Below, in pieces: positions 23,751 to 33,748 of a stretch of 54,335 nt of DNA (position 1 is the first letter of the stretch; each line of letters begins with the position of its first letter). The notes below the pieces were generated by a model. That model ran no database searches. It had not been told where the DNA came from and saw only the letters and a list, made by a program, of their open reading frames with translations. The stretch lies in assembly GCA_015680685.1 (NCBI GenBank), contig MNCI01022151.1:522889-577223 (forward strand), given 5' to 3'. The DNA is from Gnetum montanum (taxonomy: Eukaryota; Streptophyta; Gnetopsida; Gnetales; Gnetaceae). The position numbers were made by a program, and so were the translations under genes.

Positions 23751-24620
23751 TAAGTCATTCGCAATTGTCCAAAGTAATGTTTTATATGTAAAGCATTATA
23801 TGGAAATTGCAACTCTATTCCATCTAGCATCGATAATTTGTAAATGTCTTCTGATAGTTGCTTTTGGATCTAAAATGGACCAATCCATATTACCAAAAAC
23901 TTATTAGGTTTCTTCATATTCCATAATAATAAAAGATCATAGACTTTAAAAGTTCTTTTCAAAGCCTTTCTATCAAACCACCTTTTAACTTGAAAGGCAT
24001 TCTTTAGTAAGTTATCTCTAGCTCTATCCATTTTAGTCTCTCTTTTGATGAGCAAGGTCATGAAACTTCTATCTCTATCAGTTTTCTCACTATATTTTTG
24101 CACAAAATCTGAGGTTGAACTTTTAATCTTGTTCATAATTCTTACAGGAAAACCATAGACTAAGTTATAAGCTGATGTTCCAATATCCTTCTTATATCTA
24201 ATACGATCAACCCATAATGCAGATTGCAAGTAATCAATCCAATTTTCTAAATTTCCATCCATTGACTTGTTAATGTAATAAATAAGCTTTTTATTTATAG
24301 ATTCATCTAAGTTATTTCCTTGAGGATAATAATTTGAAAAAGAAAATAGAAAAATGGATTTTTCCAATGCCCATGTTATAAACTCTTCATATTGAAATCA
24401 GGTCCATTATCGAATACCAACACCTCAGGTAAACCAAAACAACTTAAAATCTAATCTTCCAAGAATTTAATCACATATTATGTTGAACTTTGTCTTAGAG
24501 CTTTTGCTTCAGACCATTTGGTAAAGTAATCGATAGTTGTAAAAATAAACTTATGTCTTTCTCTCAAAGGAGTAACTGTACTAATGAAATCTAGGCCCCA
24601 TTGCTAAAATGGTCTATTGA
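23750..24620 (-). pseudogene. Element E integrase core and C-terminal domain
   Basis: The D,D,E residues are all readable although in broken frames: W-G-L-D-F-I-S at about 24585-24605, F-D-N-G-P-D-F at about 24397-24417, and N-N-L-D-E-S-I-N-K-K near 24300. The open piece 23870-24367 continues with A-L-W-V-D-R-I, G-T-S-A-Y-N-L-V-Y-G and a C-terminal W-F-D-R-K-A. The end of pol (Y-F-G-Q-L) is near 23765. Integrase inserts the cDNA; this copy is inactivated by stops. Confidence 0.85.
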
Positions 24621-24724
24621 CAATTACCAATTTAAGGGAGCTCTAGCTCTTTTGATCTTTGATCTATGAATTTGACATTTGTAGCATCTTTGAATTTCAA
24701 ACTAATATCTTAATACATACTAGC

Positions 24725-25210
24725 CTAATAATAACCATAACGAACTATATGTTTCATTGTGGACTTAGGAGATTCATAAAACAAATTAGAATCATCATGG
24801 AGTTGTTCTAAGATAGGACCAATTTGATCATCGTGAGAACATTCCAATAAAATCCCTCTAATAGCTTTTTTGTATAAGATTCCATCTTTAACTACAAATT
24901 TATTTATTGTTTTGAAGAAAGCTATCTTTTGACTTGTAGTTAGGTTATTGGAAAATATTCGTGTCTCAAGGAGTTCTAAAATCTCATCATACCAATTTCT
25001 CTCATGAGTCTTCAATACACATACTTCATTTTCTTTAGAGATTAACTTGGCTAATCCCATTCCTTTAATGGTTTTGCATATTTCTAATGAAAATCTAAAA
25101 CCTTGAATTTTTATGAGCCACTTTCCTCTCTTCAATCCAATTTCATTTTGGGCTAAGAATTGTTTAACCGCAGGCTCTATTAGCATAATATGAACTAATG
25201 AGCTTTCCAA
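24725..25210 (-). pseudogene. Element E region between RNase H and integrase, with degenerate zinc-binding segment
   Basis: 161 open codons. The N-terminal part (H-I-M-L-I-E-P-A-V-K, G-L-K-R-G-K-W-L) is the end of the RNase H/connection domain typical of plant gypsy pol. The later part (F-V-V-K-D-G-I-L-Y-K-K, then L-H-D-D-S-N) occupies the place of the H2C2 integrase zinc finger, but the histidines and cysteines are largely replaced. Confidence 0.7.
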
Positions 25211-25252
25211 GTAATATTTGAAATGTATAAGTTCCTTAATAACTACAAATGC

Positions 25253-25519
25253 TTATTTCTCTAAGTCTAAATAATTTACCTCTGAACCTTTCAATTGATA
25301 TCCAAATATTTTGATCAATTCATCTAGATCCTTATTTCTTTGAGTTAGAATGGTAGCAACTGAATCATTTGAAGTGAAAGCATATAACCAAAAGTCTTCT
25401 TTGAATTTTGGTCTTACTAGGTAAGGAGCTTCTTGAATGGCTTTCTTAATTTTTGATAAATCTTTCTCTAATTCTACTATTTTCTCTACTAGGATATCTT
25501 TCTTTAGCATATGCATCAA
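25253..25519 (-). pseudogene. Element E RNase H in the usual gypsy position, catalytic Asp missing
   Basis: 88 codons with K-A-I-Q-E-A-P-Y-L-V, then D-F-W-L-Y-A-F-T-S and I-L-T-Q-R. In active gypsy RNase H the phrase is L-Y-T-D-A-S, with Asp as first metal ligand; here it is A-F-T-S. The later Y-L-D-L-E-K matches the Y-P-x-x-E-K landmark. It looks like a connection domain, consistent with the extra RNase H at 26750-27190 supplying activity. Confidence 0.75.
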
Positions 25520-25639
25520 AGGTCTAGTAATTTTAGTGAATCAAAGGATAAATTTCTTAATGAGATTTATCTTTCCAAAGAAAGATCTAAGAGACTTTTT
25601 ACTAGTAGGATGTTCGATATTTTGTACTACTTAAATTCA

Positions 25640-26200
25640 GAAGTTATCTATAGCAATTCCTTTTTAACAAATTACATGACCTAGTAAACTTCTAGATTTA
25701 ATCCCAAAGATACATTTCCTAGGATTTAATGAAATACCATACTCACAACATCTATCAAAAACTTATTGAATATAACCAATATGATCTTCCTTTCTTTTTG
25801 AAAAGGTGGTGATATCATCCAAATAAATCACAATGAACTCACCTATTAAACCTTTAAAGGATAAATCCATTACTCTTTGAAAAGTAGATCTAGCATTTGA
25901 TAATCCAAATGGCATTCTCTGATAAGCAAAAGCTCCTAACTTGGTGATAAATGTTGTTTTATATGTGTCATTCTTATCTATCATAATTTGATTATAGCCT
26001 AAAAACCCATCTAGGAAAGAATACACTTGATAATCTAATACTTTAATCAACATATCTTCAATTCTAAGAAGTGGGTATTTATCTTTCTTTGAAGCTTCAT
26101 TCAAATTTTTGAAATCCATACAAAGTCTAATATCACCATTCTTCTTCCTTATTGGTACAAGGTTAGCAAGCCATGTCGAATATTAGACCAAATCTATTAT
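25640..26200 (-). pseudogene. Element E reverse transcriptase
   Basis: An open stretch around 25763-26119 plus flanks. Motifs in order: P-I-R-K-K-N-G-D-I-R-L-C-M-D-F (fingers), Y-S-F-L-D-G-F-L-G-Y-N-Q (first Asp), R-M-P-F-G-L-S-N-A, then V-I-Y-L-D-D-I with the catalytic pair, and the thumb K-C-I-F-G-I-K with S-L-R-S-F-F-G further down. Order and wording are classic plant Ty3/gypsy. Stops near 25755 and 25635 break the frame. Confidence 0.88.
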
Positions 26201-26739
26201 TTACGCTTGCAATAACTTTTTAATCTTAGCTTCCATAGCTAGCTCAAATGACAGATTAAATTTTCTTTATTTTTATTTAACTATCTTACAATCATCTATC
26301 AAAGGAATTTTATGTGTCATCACATCTGGTCTAAAATTTTTAAAATCATCATAAGACCAGGCAAAATTTTCCAAATTATTTTCTAGGAGTAATGATAATT
26401 TTTTCTTGAAAACTGAGTCTTTTTCCTTTGTCATATTTAACATCTTTGGTACTTTTGTGGATCAAAAATTCACTATTTCGTAAGCTTGATCATCTAAATT
26501 CTGTATATTTTTTCTAGTAAGAATATTTTTACTAAACTCATGTTCATAATCAATCACCTTTTTGGAAATTGAATTTGTCTTAAACCTTGACGCTATTTCA
26601 AGTATGATTTGACCTTTGAATTCTTACTTATTCTTTAAGAATCTAAGTAATTGATCATCATCTTCAAATACTTGTAAATGCTTTATATTATCTAGTACTG
26701 ATGGCTAAGGTTCTTATTAAATCATTACACCCTCATAAC

Positions 26740-27190
26740 TTTCTATCTTTTTCACATCTAATGTTGAAGCTACTTTTGCCAAGTCATCTACTATATAATT
26801 TTCTTTTCTTCCTATATGTTCTATTTTATAATGATGAAATTGATCCAACATTTTGCAAACAAGTTGTTTATAGGATCACAAGAATGAACTTTTCACCACA
26901 ATTACCTTTAATTTGTTCACAAACTAATCTGGAGTCTTCCTTAATGATGATTTTCTTGATTCCTTTTTCCAATGCTATATTAATTCCAATACATAAAGCT
27001 TCATATTTAGCCTTGTTATTTGTACAAGGACAAGATAGATGAATTACCTTGGATATTTGAGGAAAATCATCTTTTACTAATACTATTCCAACTACTACAC
27101 CTTTCGAGTTGCAAGAACCATCGAAGTATAGTTCCCATTTGCTTTCATCTTGAGATTCTACTTTCTCTAAGTTATCAACTTCTTAAAGTG
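26740..27190 (-). pseudogene. Additional RNase H domain between protease and RT
   Basis: Minus translation begins K-W-E-L-Y-F-D-G-S-C-N-S (first Asp at about 27125). It continues C-T-N-N-K-A-K-Y-E-A-L (Glu), K-E-D-S-R-L-V (second Asp) and, after one frame change near 26840, K-I-E-H-I-G-R-K-E-N with V-D-D-L-A-K (last Asp). All four catalytic acidic residues of RNase HI are present, and the N-N-K-A-x-Y-E-A-L wording is that of archaeal/plant-type RNase H (the aRNH of Tat-lineage elements). In the Tat elements I know best it follows the original RNase H; here it precedes the RT. Confidence 0.8.
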
Positions 27191-27236
27191 TGCAAATTCT
27201 AGTTTCAAAAGTTCTTATTTCAAAAACTTTATTCTT

Positions 27237-27640
27237 TCAATTTGAAGTAATGTTTTCACTCAGCAAAGGTTCACTATAAACATATATTTGATTTAGCTCT
27301 CCTTTCCAAGGTAGCCACATATGTAAGTAATATGTTAATATGTAACTTGAGAAATTCTTGCTCCAACTTCTACTCAACAAAAGACTATGTGAATCTGGTA
27401 TATCTACTACTTGAATAGTTACTCTACTTTTGATACGAGGTTCAAAAGTGATTTCCAATAGAACACTAGGCAGTTAACCCACAATCTTTACTCTACTTTT
27501 GTCCACTTAAACAATCTTCTTATTTAATTTTTCAGGAATCAAATCAAGTTTCATGCATATAGATAATGGCATGATAGTAGAGGTAGCTCCAGAAACAACT
27601 AAACAATTATGAAGATACTTTTCCTTCACTTCATTGTCAA
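27237..27640 (-). pseudogene. Element E protease, active-site Asp replaced
   Basis: Reads N-C-L-V-V-S-G-A-T-S-T-I-M-P-L at about 27560-27605, where the family has L-I-D-S-G-A: the catalytic Asp is Val. It continues K-L-D-L-I-P-E-K-L with two stops, then the open piece 27237-27458 with V-V-D-I-P, L-L-L-S-R-S-W-S-K and W-L-P-W-K-G, landmarks of conifer-type gypsy proteases. The gag-only element inserted about 60 bases upstream of the active site. Confidence 0.8.
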
Positions 27641-27658
27641 AAGAAAAGGAGGAGCTTC

Positions 27659-27663
27659 CTTAT
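27659..27663. repeat. Target site duplication CTTAT, left copy
   Basis: CTTAT immediately before TGATGAGTGG; the identical CTTAT at 33756-33760 follows CCCATCA. This proves a single insertion of 27664-33755. Confidence 0.92.
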
Positions 27664-28467
27664 TGATGAGTGGCGAGGTACCCCTACACTCAACCATACA
27701 AATACGAGCGTTTTCACGAGCGATCCGGTCAAACTCCACAGACGGACTAGTTGTGGCACCTAGACAGTTATCCTTAGGTCGCAGTTCACTATCTTCCCAC
27801 CTAGACTAGTATTATATTTGTCACATATGGTTTAGTCTAGGGTGAGGTGTATGATGTGGTTCCTAATCTAATGCTACTCCTAAAGGCAATGGAAATAAGA
27901 TTAACTAAGCTAGGAGGAAAGGGTAAGAGAATCTAATCTAGCCTAAGTGCGATGAGCATCCACCCTTAATCATTCATACAAATCCTAAACTTCGTGCACG
28001 ACTGCCACTGGGATCACCAAGCGCAAATCCTAGGTACACTATTGGATTACCAAGTAGTCACACTTAAATGCTTGTGATTAAATCGTACTCATACCACATT
28101 ACGAGGAGATAAGGGTGAAGAGAGATTAATCATCTAGGAAAGCAATTAAACATTCAATAGTAATTAAATCCTATTTAGCTTAGTCCACATGCTGCAAGGT
28201 TTATTAGAAAGTTCATCTTTATTGCCGCACGCAAATGTGTGCTCAGGTACAATTCGCTCAAATAGAGATCCATTCACTTTGAGACTCCTACTGCAGGCAC
28301 AAGGAAATTATTCTATCTCTGGAGAGGAAAAACTGCCAGAGCTTCGCTAAGGAACTAAACTGGATGGATAAATAAGGGAGAGCCACCTCTTATTTATAGA
28401 ACTAGTGGTGGGCTACGATATCATGTACGTGATATCGCAAGGAAGGATGCGATATCACGGCCCATCA
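27664..28467 (-). repeat. Gag-only element 3' LTR (left)
   Basis: 804 bp, TGATGAGTGG to GCCCATCA on the plus strand. In minus sense it has TATAAATA at 28398-28391, preceded by three GATATC cores at 28417, 28431 and 28451. It lacks about 30 bp of the array found in the right LTR. Confidence 0.93.
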
Positions 28468-28480
28468 TACCCCCATGATT
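28468..28480 (-). other. Polypurine tract of the gag-only element
   Basis: The reverse complement is AATCATGGGGGTA directly before the 3' LTR (TGATGGGCC). The preceding CTCGAGGATGAGTTTTTA phrase recurs before the 3' LTRs of elements A and C, so the whole pre-LTR block is conserved in the family. Confidence 0.6.
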
Positions 28481-28499
28481 GAATAAAAACTCATCCTCG

Positions 28500-30320
28500 A
28501 GTTTCTTACAAAATATTGAGAAGGTATGGGATTATTGACTCAAATGGAACTAATGGTGAATGGGATGACATGTGAATGGATCATCATTACAAGACAAGAC
28601 ACAACTGGTGTTCACGACAACAAGAGTGAACACTTTATACATTTGACATCAGGCCTTATTCGGCAGCTGAGAGATAAGAGAGAAGAGAGAAGAAGTCTAC
28701 TGCTGCCAACGCCAAGATTGCACCTTTCGTTGTCCATCCGTAAGCACGCCATCAATCTTTCTCCTTGCATAGCTACTTCAGCACTGCTCCATTCCAAGTG
28801 TTCCCTCCAGATCCAATCCATTGTTATATGATTGCCATCTTCACACACATTGCAATTGATACCTTGCTTCAATGAAAGGTCCATTGGCTGAGTTGTGGTA
28901 TGGCTGATATAGATCTGGAGATATAATATTGATGACTACCAAAGGTGTAGGGGTTAGGAGAAAATCGAAAAAATTGGGCCTCGTATCCCCATGACTAATT
29001 GTGAACCTCCGGTAGCGAGAGAATGGAGAAAGAATAAAGAACAAGAAATATGGAGAAAAAGAGACAACTATAACATCGATGAAATGGATGTCAAGATGGA
29101 AATGAACAAAATAAAGTTGATTGCAAAAATTTTAAGGGAAAGAATTTAACTGGTGCACCATATAGGAATGTCAGTGGGTCCTCCCCAAAGCAGGCTCATG
29201 CCCTTAATGCCCTGACAAACCCACATTCAAAGAGTCTGTAGGCCCTGGGAATGTCATTTGGAATAAGAGTTAAAGTCTTAACCGCAAGAATTTACCATAA
29301 AGAAAACAATGCATCAACCAAAGTATACACTAATAATACAGCCGACAATGAGGTGAACAATAGAGAGATGGATGGAGAGAAGAGAATGGAATGGAATCCC
29401 AAGAACAAGGTGGTGTACAACCCCGTGTGTAGTTCATGATTAATGTGACTTAGTAAATCCCATTCCAAGTCTAGCCTCAAAAAAACCACATCCAGTGATG
29501 TCGCATTAATGCATTTGGCCAATCCATCCTCTTGAAGTAACAAGAATGCCCTCACCCAAGAGCCACCACCATTTTGATGAAATAAAGGAGGAGAGAATGG
29601 AAAGCGAGAAGGGCCTTAGTTAGAGGGAACATTTTTATTTTAGTTTCATAACCAGTGCTTGTAGCCCAAATGATTATTTCATCTAAGGGGTATGCTTTGA
29701 ATCCTCGCTATTTTTTGTTTTTTTTTTCTCTTTTTTTTTGTTTTGTTTTATGTGTTTATATGTGAGAACTACACCATGCAAAGACTTTGTTATTTTTATT
29801 AGCTCGGCTCCCCGATAATGGAGTAGTGTTGGAATGGGAAGGAAAACTCAAGAAGAAAACATCTAAGCACCTAAGAGAATGGTTAACACAAATACATCAA
29901 GTTCCCTTGAAGCCACACCCTTTTCAATCCTTGAGTCATTCCTTAGTTTGAGAAATGCCCAGTCACTCATTCGTTGATAGTTCTTATTTCAAAAGGGACT
30001 ATACATTTCCAAGCCGAGAGAGACCATAGAAATTTGTGGATGTATGGATGAAGTGAACTCATTGCCTACTACATCAAAAGAACCATACCTTAGTATCAAC
30101 ATCGTAACTTAAAGATAAAAACCAAACATTAGCAATCAATATAAAAGCAATTCATACCATCTTTAAGAGCACTTATTAGGTGACAAACTTAACAAAATGG
30201 ATAAAACACACATACACACGCATAAAGAAATGAAAAAGCATAACGATGTTGCAAAACAAAAACTTAAAAGACAAGAAGATAAAACAATAAATTAAAAGGT
30301 GAAAAACTGGAAAACAAAAA
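28500..30320 (-). other. 3' non-coding interior of the gag-only element
   Basis: No frame I can support. GC content is higher than the surroundings at 28650-28900. It contains a T-rich tract (29708-29750) preceded by tRNA-like boxes (separate entry) and an A-rich stretch near 30210-30350. Confidence 0.5.
29650..29755 (+). repeat. SINE-like insertion candidate
   Basis: TAGCCCAAATG (29665-29675; A-box-like) and GCTTTGAATCC (29693-29703; B-box-like GGTTCRANNCC) are followed at once by a long T-rich tail (29709-29750). This is the layout of a tRNA-derived SINE ending in T-rich sequence. No flanking duplication recognised. Confidence 0.3.
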
Positions 30321-30329
30321 GTTGAAAAA

Positions 30330-31400
30330 TTAAAGAATCAGAAAAATATTTATTAATTCTATGTTGTTAGAATGGAGGATACCCCCCATACCAAAACGGT
30401 TAAGCATGACTAGAATTAATAAGTGGAAGATTAGGATCCTTGCGTATTGGAAATATTGGGACCTGGTCATACTGACCCCTTTGGGGTTCACACACTTGAT
30501 TATAGTAACCATAGTGGGGCAAGTTATAAGATGTAGTTTCCGGATAACAAGTTGACCCACTATGATAATTTGGACCGTTAGATGGTATGCAAGGATCAGG
30601 ATGTCGCCCTCCATGGCTGTATTCATTGGGCAGTATGGTTGTTAGAGTGTTAAGTGATGGCCTTGATGAGGTAACATGAGGCATTGGGTTTGAAGAGGAA
30701 GATACACCATAGTGTTGGGTTTGTGCTGAGTTGGCAGATGCAGTGGTTCCTGAACTGTGGTGTCCCTTTCGACAGTCATGTCTAAAGAAGGGATGCTTTC
30801 GATGTTGTGAAGGACCTCCACTACTATTGGGAGTAGCAGCACGAGTAACGTTTGTGGGTTGGTGCTATGGTGCAAAAACTTCAAGAACAGTTGGTGGCAA
30901 TGTAGAAGGAGGGAAAAGATGAGAATGTTGAAAATTAGGAGAAGTGTGAGGTACAAAAGGCGATGGTTGTGTTGAGGAAATGGGATGATAGTATTGAGGA
31001 GAATGATAATGCGGCTGTGATGTAGGAGGGTGTGAAGTATGAGAATATTGAGGTTGAGGATAAGTGTAATAAGTGTAAGGCACATGAGGTGGTGATCTTG
31101 TTGGAGAGGACATGGGTGGATAGTACTCGGGAGAATGATAACGATGAGGTGAGGTAGACGATGATGAGCTTGATGGAGAAATAGGGTGTTGAACATAATA
31201 ATAAGCATTTGGCATTGGAACATATGAAGGGTATGGTCCAGCTGGCGGTGGCCTCCCCCATGACTAAGGTTTTTGCCACTGTGGTTGAACCAGATATTTT
31301 TGTACAAAATCTGGATGTAACATTCCTCCCTAATGCTCATGTAAATGTGACAAGACTGGGCATTGCCCCTTGGGGTGATCGTACAGACAGACATTACATT
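30330..31400 (-). pseudogene. Gag C-terminal part: zinc knuckle and Pro/Tyr/His/Ser-rich tail
   Basis: Frame 30865-31215 has 116 codons of P-N-A-Y-Y-Y-V-Q-H-P, H-R-Y-H-S-P-E-Y-Y-P-P and similar Tyr/Pro/His units. A second frame (30400-30684) continues the same composition to a terminal Tyr/Pro-rich part, so a frame change lies near 30690-30860. Upstream in the same frame is C-N-V-C-L-Y-D-H-P-K-G-Q-C (31360-31398), a knuckle with C-X2-C-X3-H-X4-C. Two other frames (30642-31394, 30935-31279) are shadows of the same low-complexity DNA. The tail is probably disordered and may drive condensation or RNA binding; that is inference. Confidence 0.6.
31360..31398 (-). other. Zinc-knuckle motif CX2CX3HX4C in gag
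   Basis: C-N-V-C-L-Y-D-H-P-K-G-Q-C, one residue shorter than the canonical CX2CX4HX4C. The same spacing is seen in element A (7513-7551) with the second Cys replaced by Asn. Confidence 0.65.
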
Positions 31401-31770
31401 GATATGTGAAATTGGTAGTTGAGCTCTTATTCTTATGATCTTCTACCCTTTTTTTTGATTGTTGCGTGGTGTCCCATCCTATTTCTCAATTTGGCATAAC
31501 TCTTCCTCTAATGATGTTGGCATATTCTCCACATCTTTCATGTACCCAGTCCACCATCTTATTGACCTTTGCCTCAAATTCATCTAATGATTGTAGGATG
31601 GGCAAAGATGATTCCACCTCCCTGAAGTGAGTGGATTTCTCATCTTTATGATTATGGACCTTTGTTAAGTTGAGATTTTGGTCCCATTGAGAAATTTCAA
31701 CATTCTCCCATTTGGCATGTTCTCCTTCGTCTTTTGCTACCCACTTTATAAGCTCTTGTAATTGATGGGT

Positions 31771-32830
31771 TCATAGTTCGTATAGTTGACCTTGGGCATA
31801 CATTCCTAAGGTCTCTCTTGTTTCATTACATAGCCCATCAATGATATGATTCATTAGCCTTTCTTCAGAGAATTCATGGCCTGGACAGTTGTTTAATAGT
31901 GTGTAATATCTTTCTAAGGCCATGTCCAAGGGTTCATGATGTGCTTGTTTCCACTCTTGGATTTGTTTCCTCAAGGTTGACACTCTTGCGTAGGTTTGAT
32001 ATCTTTCATTAAAAGCTTCTACCATTGTTGGCCAATGTCGTATTGAATCTGGTTTTAACAATCTATACCATACTTTTGCTTGGCCAACGAGTGTCATAGG
32101 GAAGAGCTTAAGTTTTTTCCACCTGTTATAAATGTTGTTCCATGTGCAGGCATCGTAGAAGGCTTGTAAATGATGTTGCGGATCTGAATCATAGCCTCCT
32201 AGAAACTTCGGAAAGTTATTTAAATCGAGCCTGGGTAGACGGCTCTCTTTACGATGCCTACATGAGATTCGAATAGCCTCTTGTATTTGCATTAGGCTCC
32301 TAGTGGCCAGCAGGGGTTCATCATCATCAAGTAAGTTGTGTGTTCGTGTGTTGGGACGATGTTGCCTTCGTTTATGTTAGCGTTCTTGATTTTCTTTGTG
32401 AGCTCAATTTTTAGTTCTATGCCAATCCCTTGAAAGATAGTCATCCGTGTCACAATCTGATATTGAAGGAGTAGAGGAAGAGAAGGAACTGTAAAAGTCG
32501 TTATGAATTTTGTAAGTCTTCCAATCATCCCCAAGTAAGTTCTTGTTAGTTATTGAGAAAGTCCTAGGCCTTTCGGGCCTCCTCGTTCTATGGGATGTCT
32601 CATCCTCACTAGAGGTGTCAGAGTTGGATGATGAGAGTCTTTGCACATCGTTGGGGTGTTCATAAACATAGGGGACTCCTACATAAAGTTCAGTACTCCA
32701 ATCTTCATTGTCATCTAATTCGTTGGTTCTCCAATGAACTACCTCACCAAGTATGGCATTATCATAGTCTTGTAGGCCATGGTTGTGAAATTGTGTGTGA
32801 ATTTGTATTTGACTTTTGATAATTATTTTT
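31771..32830 (-). pseudogene. Gag (Retrotrans_gag capsid) of the gag-only element, nearly intact
   Basis: Core 31771-32292 is open for 173 codons: L-D-L-N-N-F-P-K-F, Y-D-S-D-P-Q-H-H-L-Q-A-F, A-K-V-W-Y-R-L-L-K, W-P-T-M-V-E-A-F-N-E-R-Y, W-K-Q-A-H-H-E-P-L and G-L-C-N-E-T-R-E-T-L, the order of the Retrotrans_gag domain. Upstream the same frame continues through two stops (about 32395 and 32373) into a Ser/Arg/Asp-rich N-terminus (32404-32646 and on to about 32830). Gag would assemble the particle; with only two or three stops this is the least damaged retroelement protein in the window. Transcription would come from the LTR at 32922-33755. Confidence 0.82.
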
Positions 32831-32903
32831 TTCTAAAAGATATATCATTAATTTCTATACAACAACCTTGTATGATATAACTAATCTAGATAACTAGCAC
32901 CGT

Positions 32904-32921
32904 CCCTAGCAATGGTGCCAA
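32904..32921 (-). other. Primer binding site of the gag-only element, tRNA-Asp type
   Basis: The reverse complement, starting one base inside the LTR junction, reads TGGCACCATTGCTAGGGA: 14 of 18 bases of the tRNA-Asp complement, and all four differences are G-to-A or C-to-T. Confidence 0.8.
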
Positions 32922-33647
32922 TGATGAGTGGCGAGGTACCCCTACACTCAACCATACAAATACGAGCATTTTCATGTGCAATCCGGTCGAACTCCGCAAA
33001 CGGACTAGTTGTGGCACCTAGATAGTTATCCTTAGGTTGCAGTTTGCTATCTTCCCACCTAGACTAGTATTATATTTGTTACGTATGGTTTAGTCCAGGG
33101 TGAGGTGTATGATGTGGTTCCTAATCTAATGCTACTCCTAAAGGCAATGGAAATAAGATTAACTAAGCTAGGAGGAAAGGGTAAGAGAATCTAATCTAGC
33201 CTAAGTGCGATGAGCATCTGCCCTTAATCATCTGTACACATCCTAAACTTTGTGCACGACTGCCACTGGGATCACCAAGTGCAGATCCTAGGTACACTAC
33301 TGGGTTACCAAGTAGTCATACTTAAATGCTCGTGATTAAATCATACTCATTCCGCATTACCAGGAGATAAGAGTGAAGAGAGATTAATCATCTAGGAAAG
33401 CAATTAAACATTCAACAGTAATTAAATTTTATTTAGCTTAGCCACATGCTACAAGGTTTATCAGAAAGTTCATCTTTATTGCCGCACGCAAATGTGTGCT
33501 TAGGTATAATTCACTCGAATAGAGATCCATTCACTTTGAGACTCCTACTGCGGGCACATGGAAATTATTCTATCTCTGGAGAGGAAAAACTGCCAGAGCT
33601 TCGCTAAGGAACTAAACTGGATGGATAAACAAGGGAGAGCCGCCTCT

Positions 33648-33655
33648 TATTTATA
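33648..33655 (-). promoter_or_regulatory. TATA box of the gag-only element
   Basis: TATAAATA in minus sense, within TTCTATAAATAAGAGG; conserved in the other LTR (28391-28398). It lies 18 bp downstream of the nearest palindrome. Confidence 0.7.
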
Positions 33656-33669
33656 GAACTGGTGGCGGG

Positions 33670-33748
33670 CTGCGATATCGCAGGGGATGTGATATCACGA
33701 CGGATGCGATATCGCGTACGTGATATTGCAGCCCATGCGATATCGTGT
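33670..33748 (-). promoter_or_regulatory. Palindrome array centred on GATATC in the LTR U3
   Basis: Cores at 33674, 33691, 33708, 33722 (GATATT) and 33739, that is 17, 17, 14 and 17 bp apart. Flanks keep the palindrome: CTGCGATATCGCAG, GTGATATCAC, GCGATATCGC. This looks like an array of sites for a dimeric DNA-binding protein next to the promoter. Confidence 0.6.

Noticed and set aside
26701-27042. 113-codon plus frame
   Set aside because: Antisense to the additional RNase H and linker of element E.
30642-31394. 250-codon minus frame rich in Leu, His and Ile
   Set aside because: An alternate frame of the Tyr/Pro/His-rich gag tail; the knuckle and the element A counterpart support the other frame.
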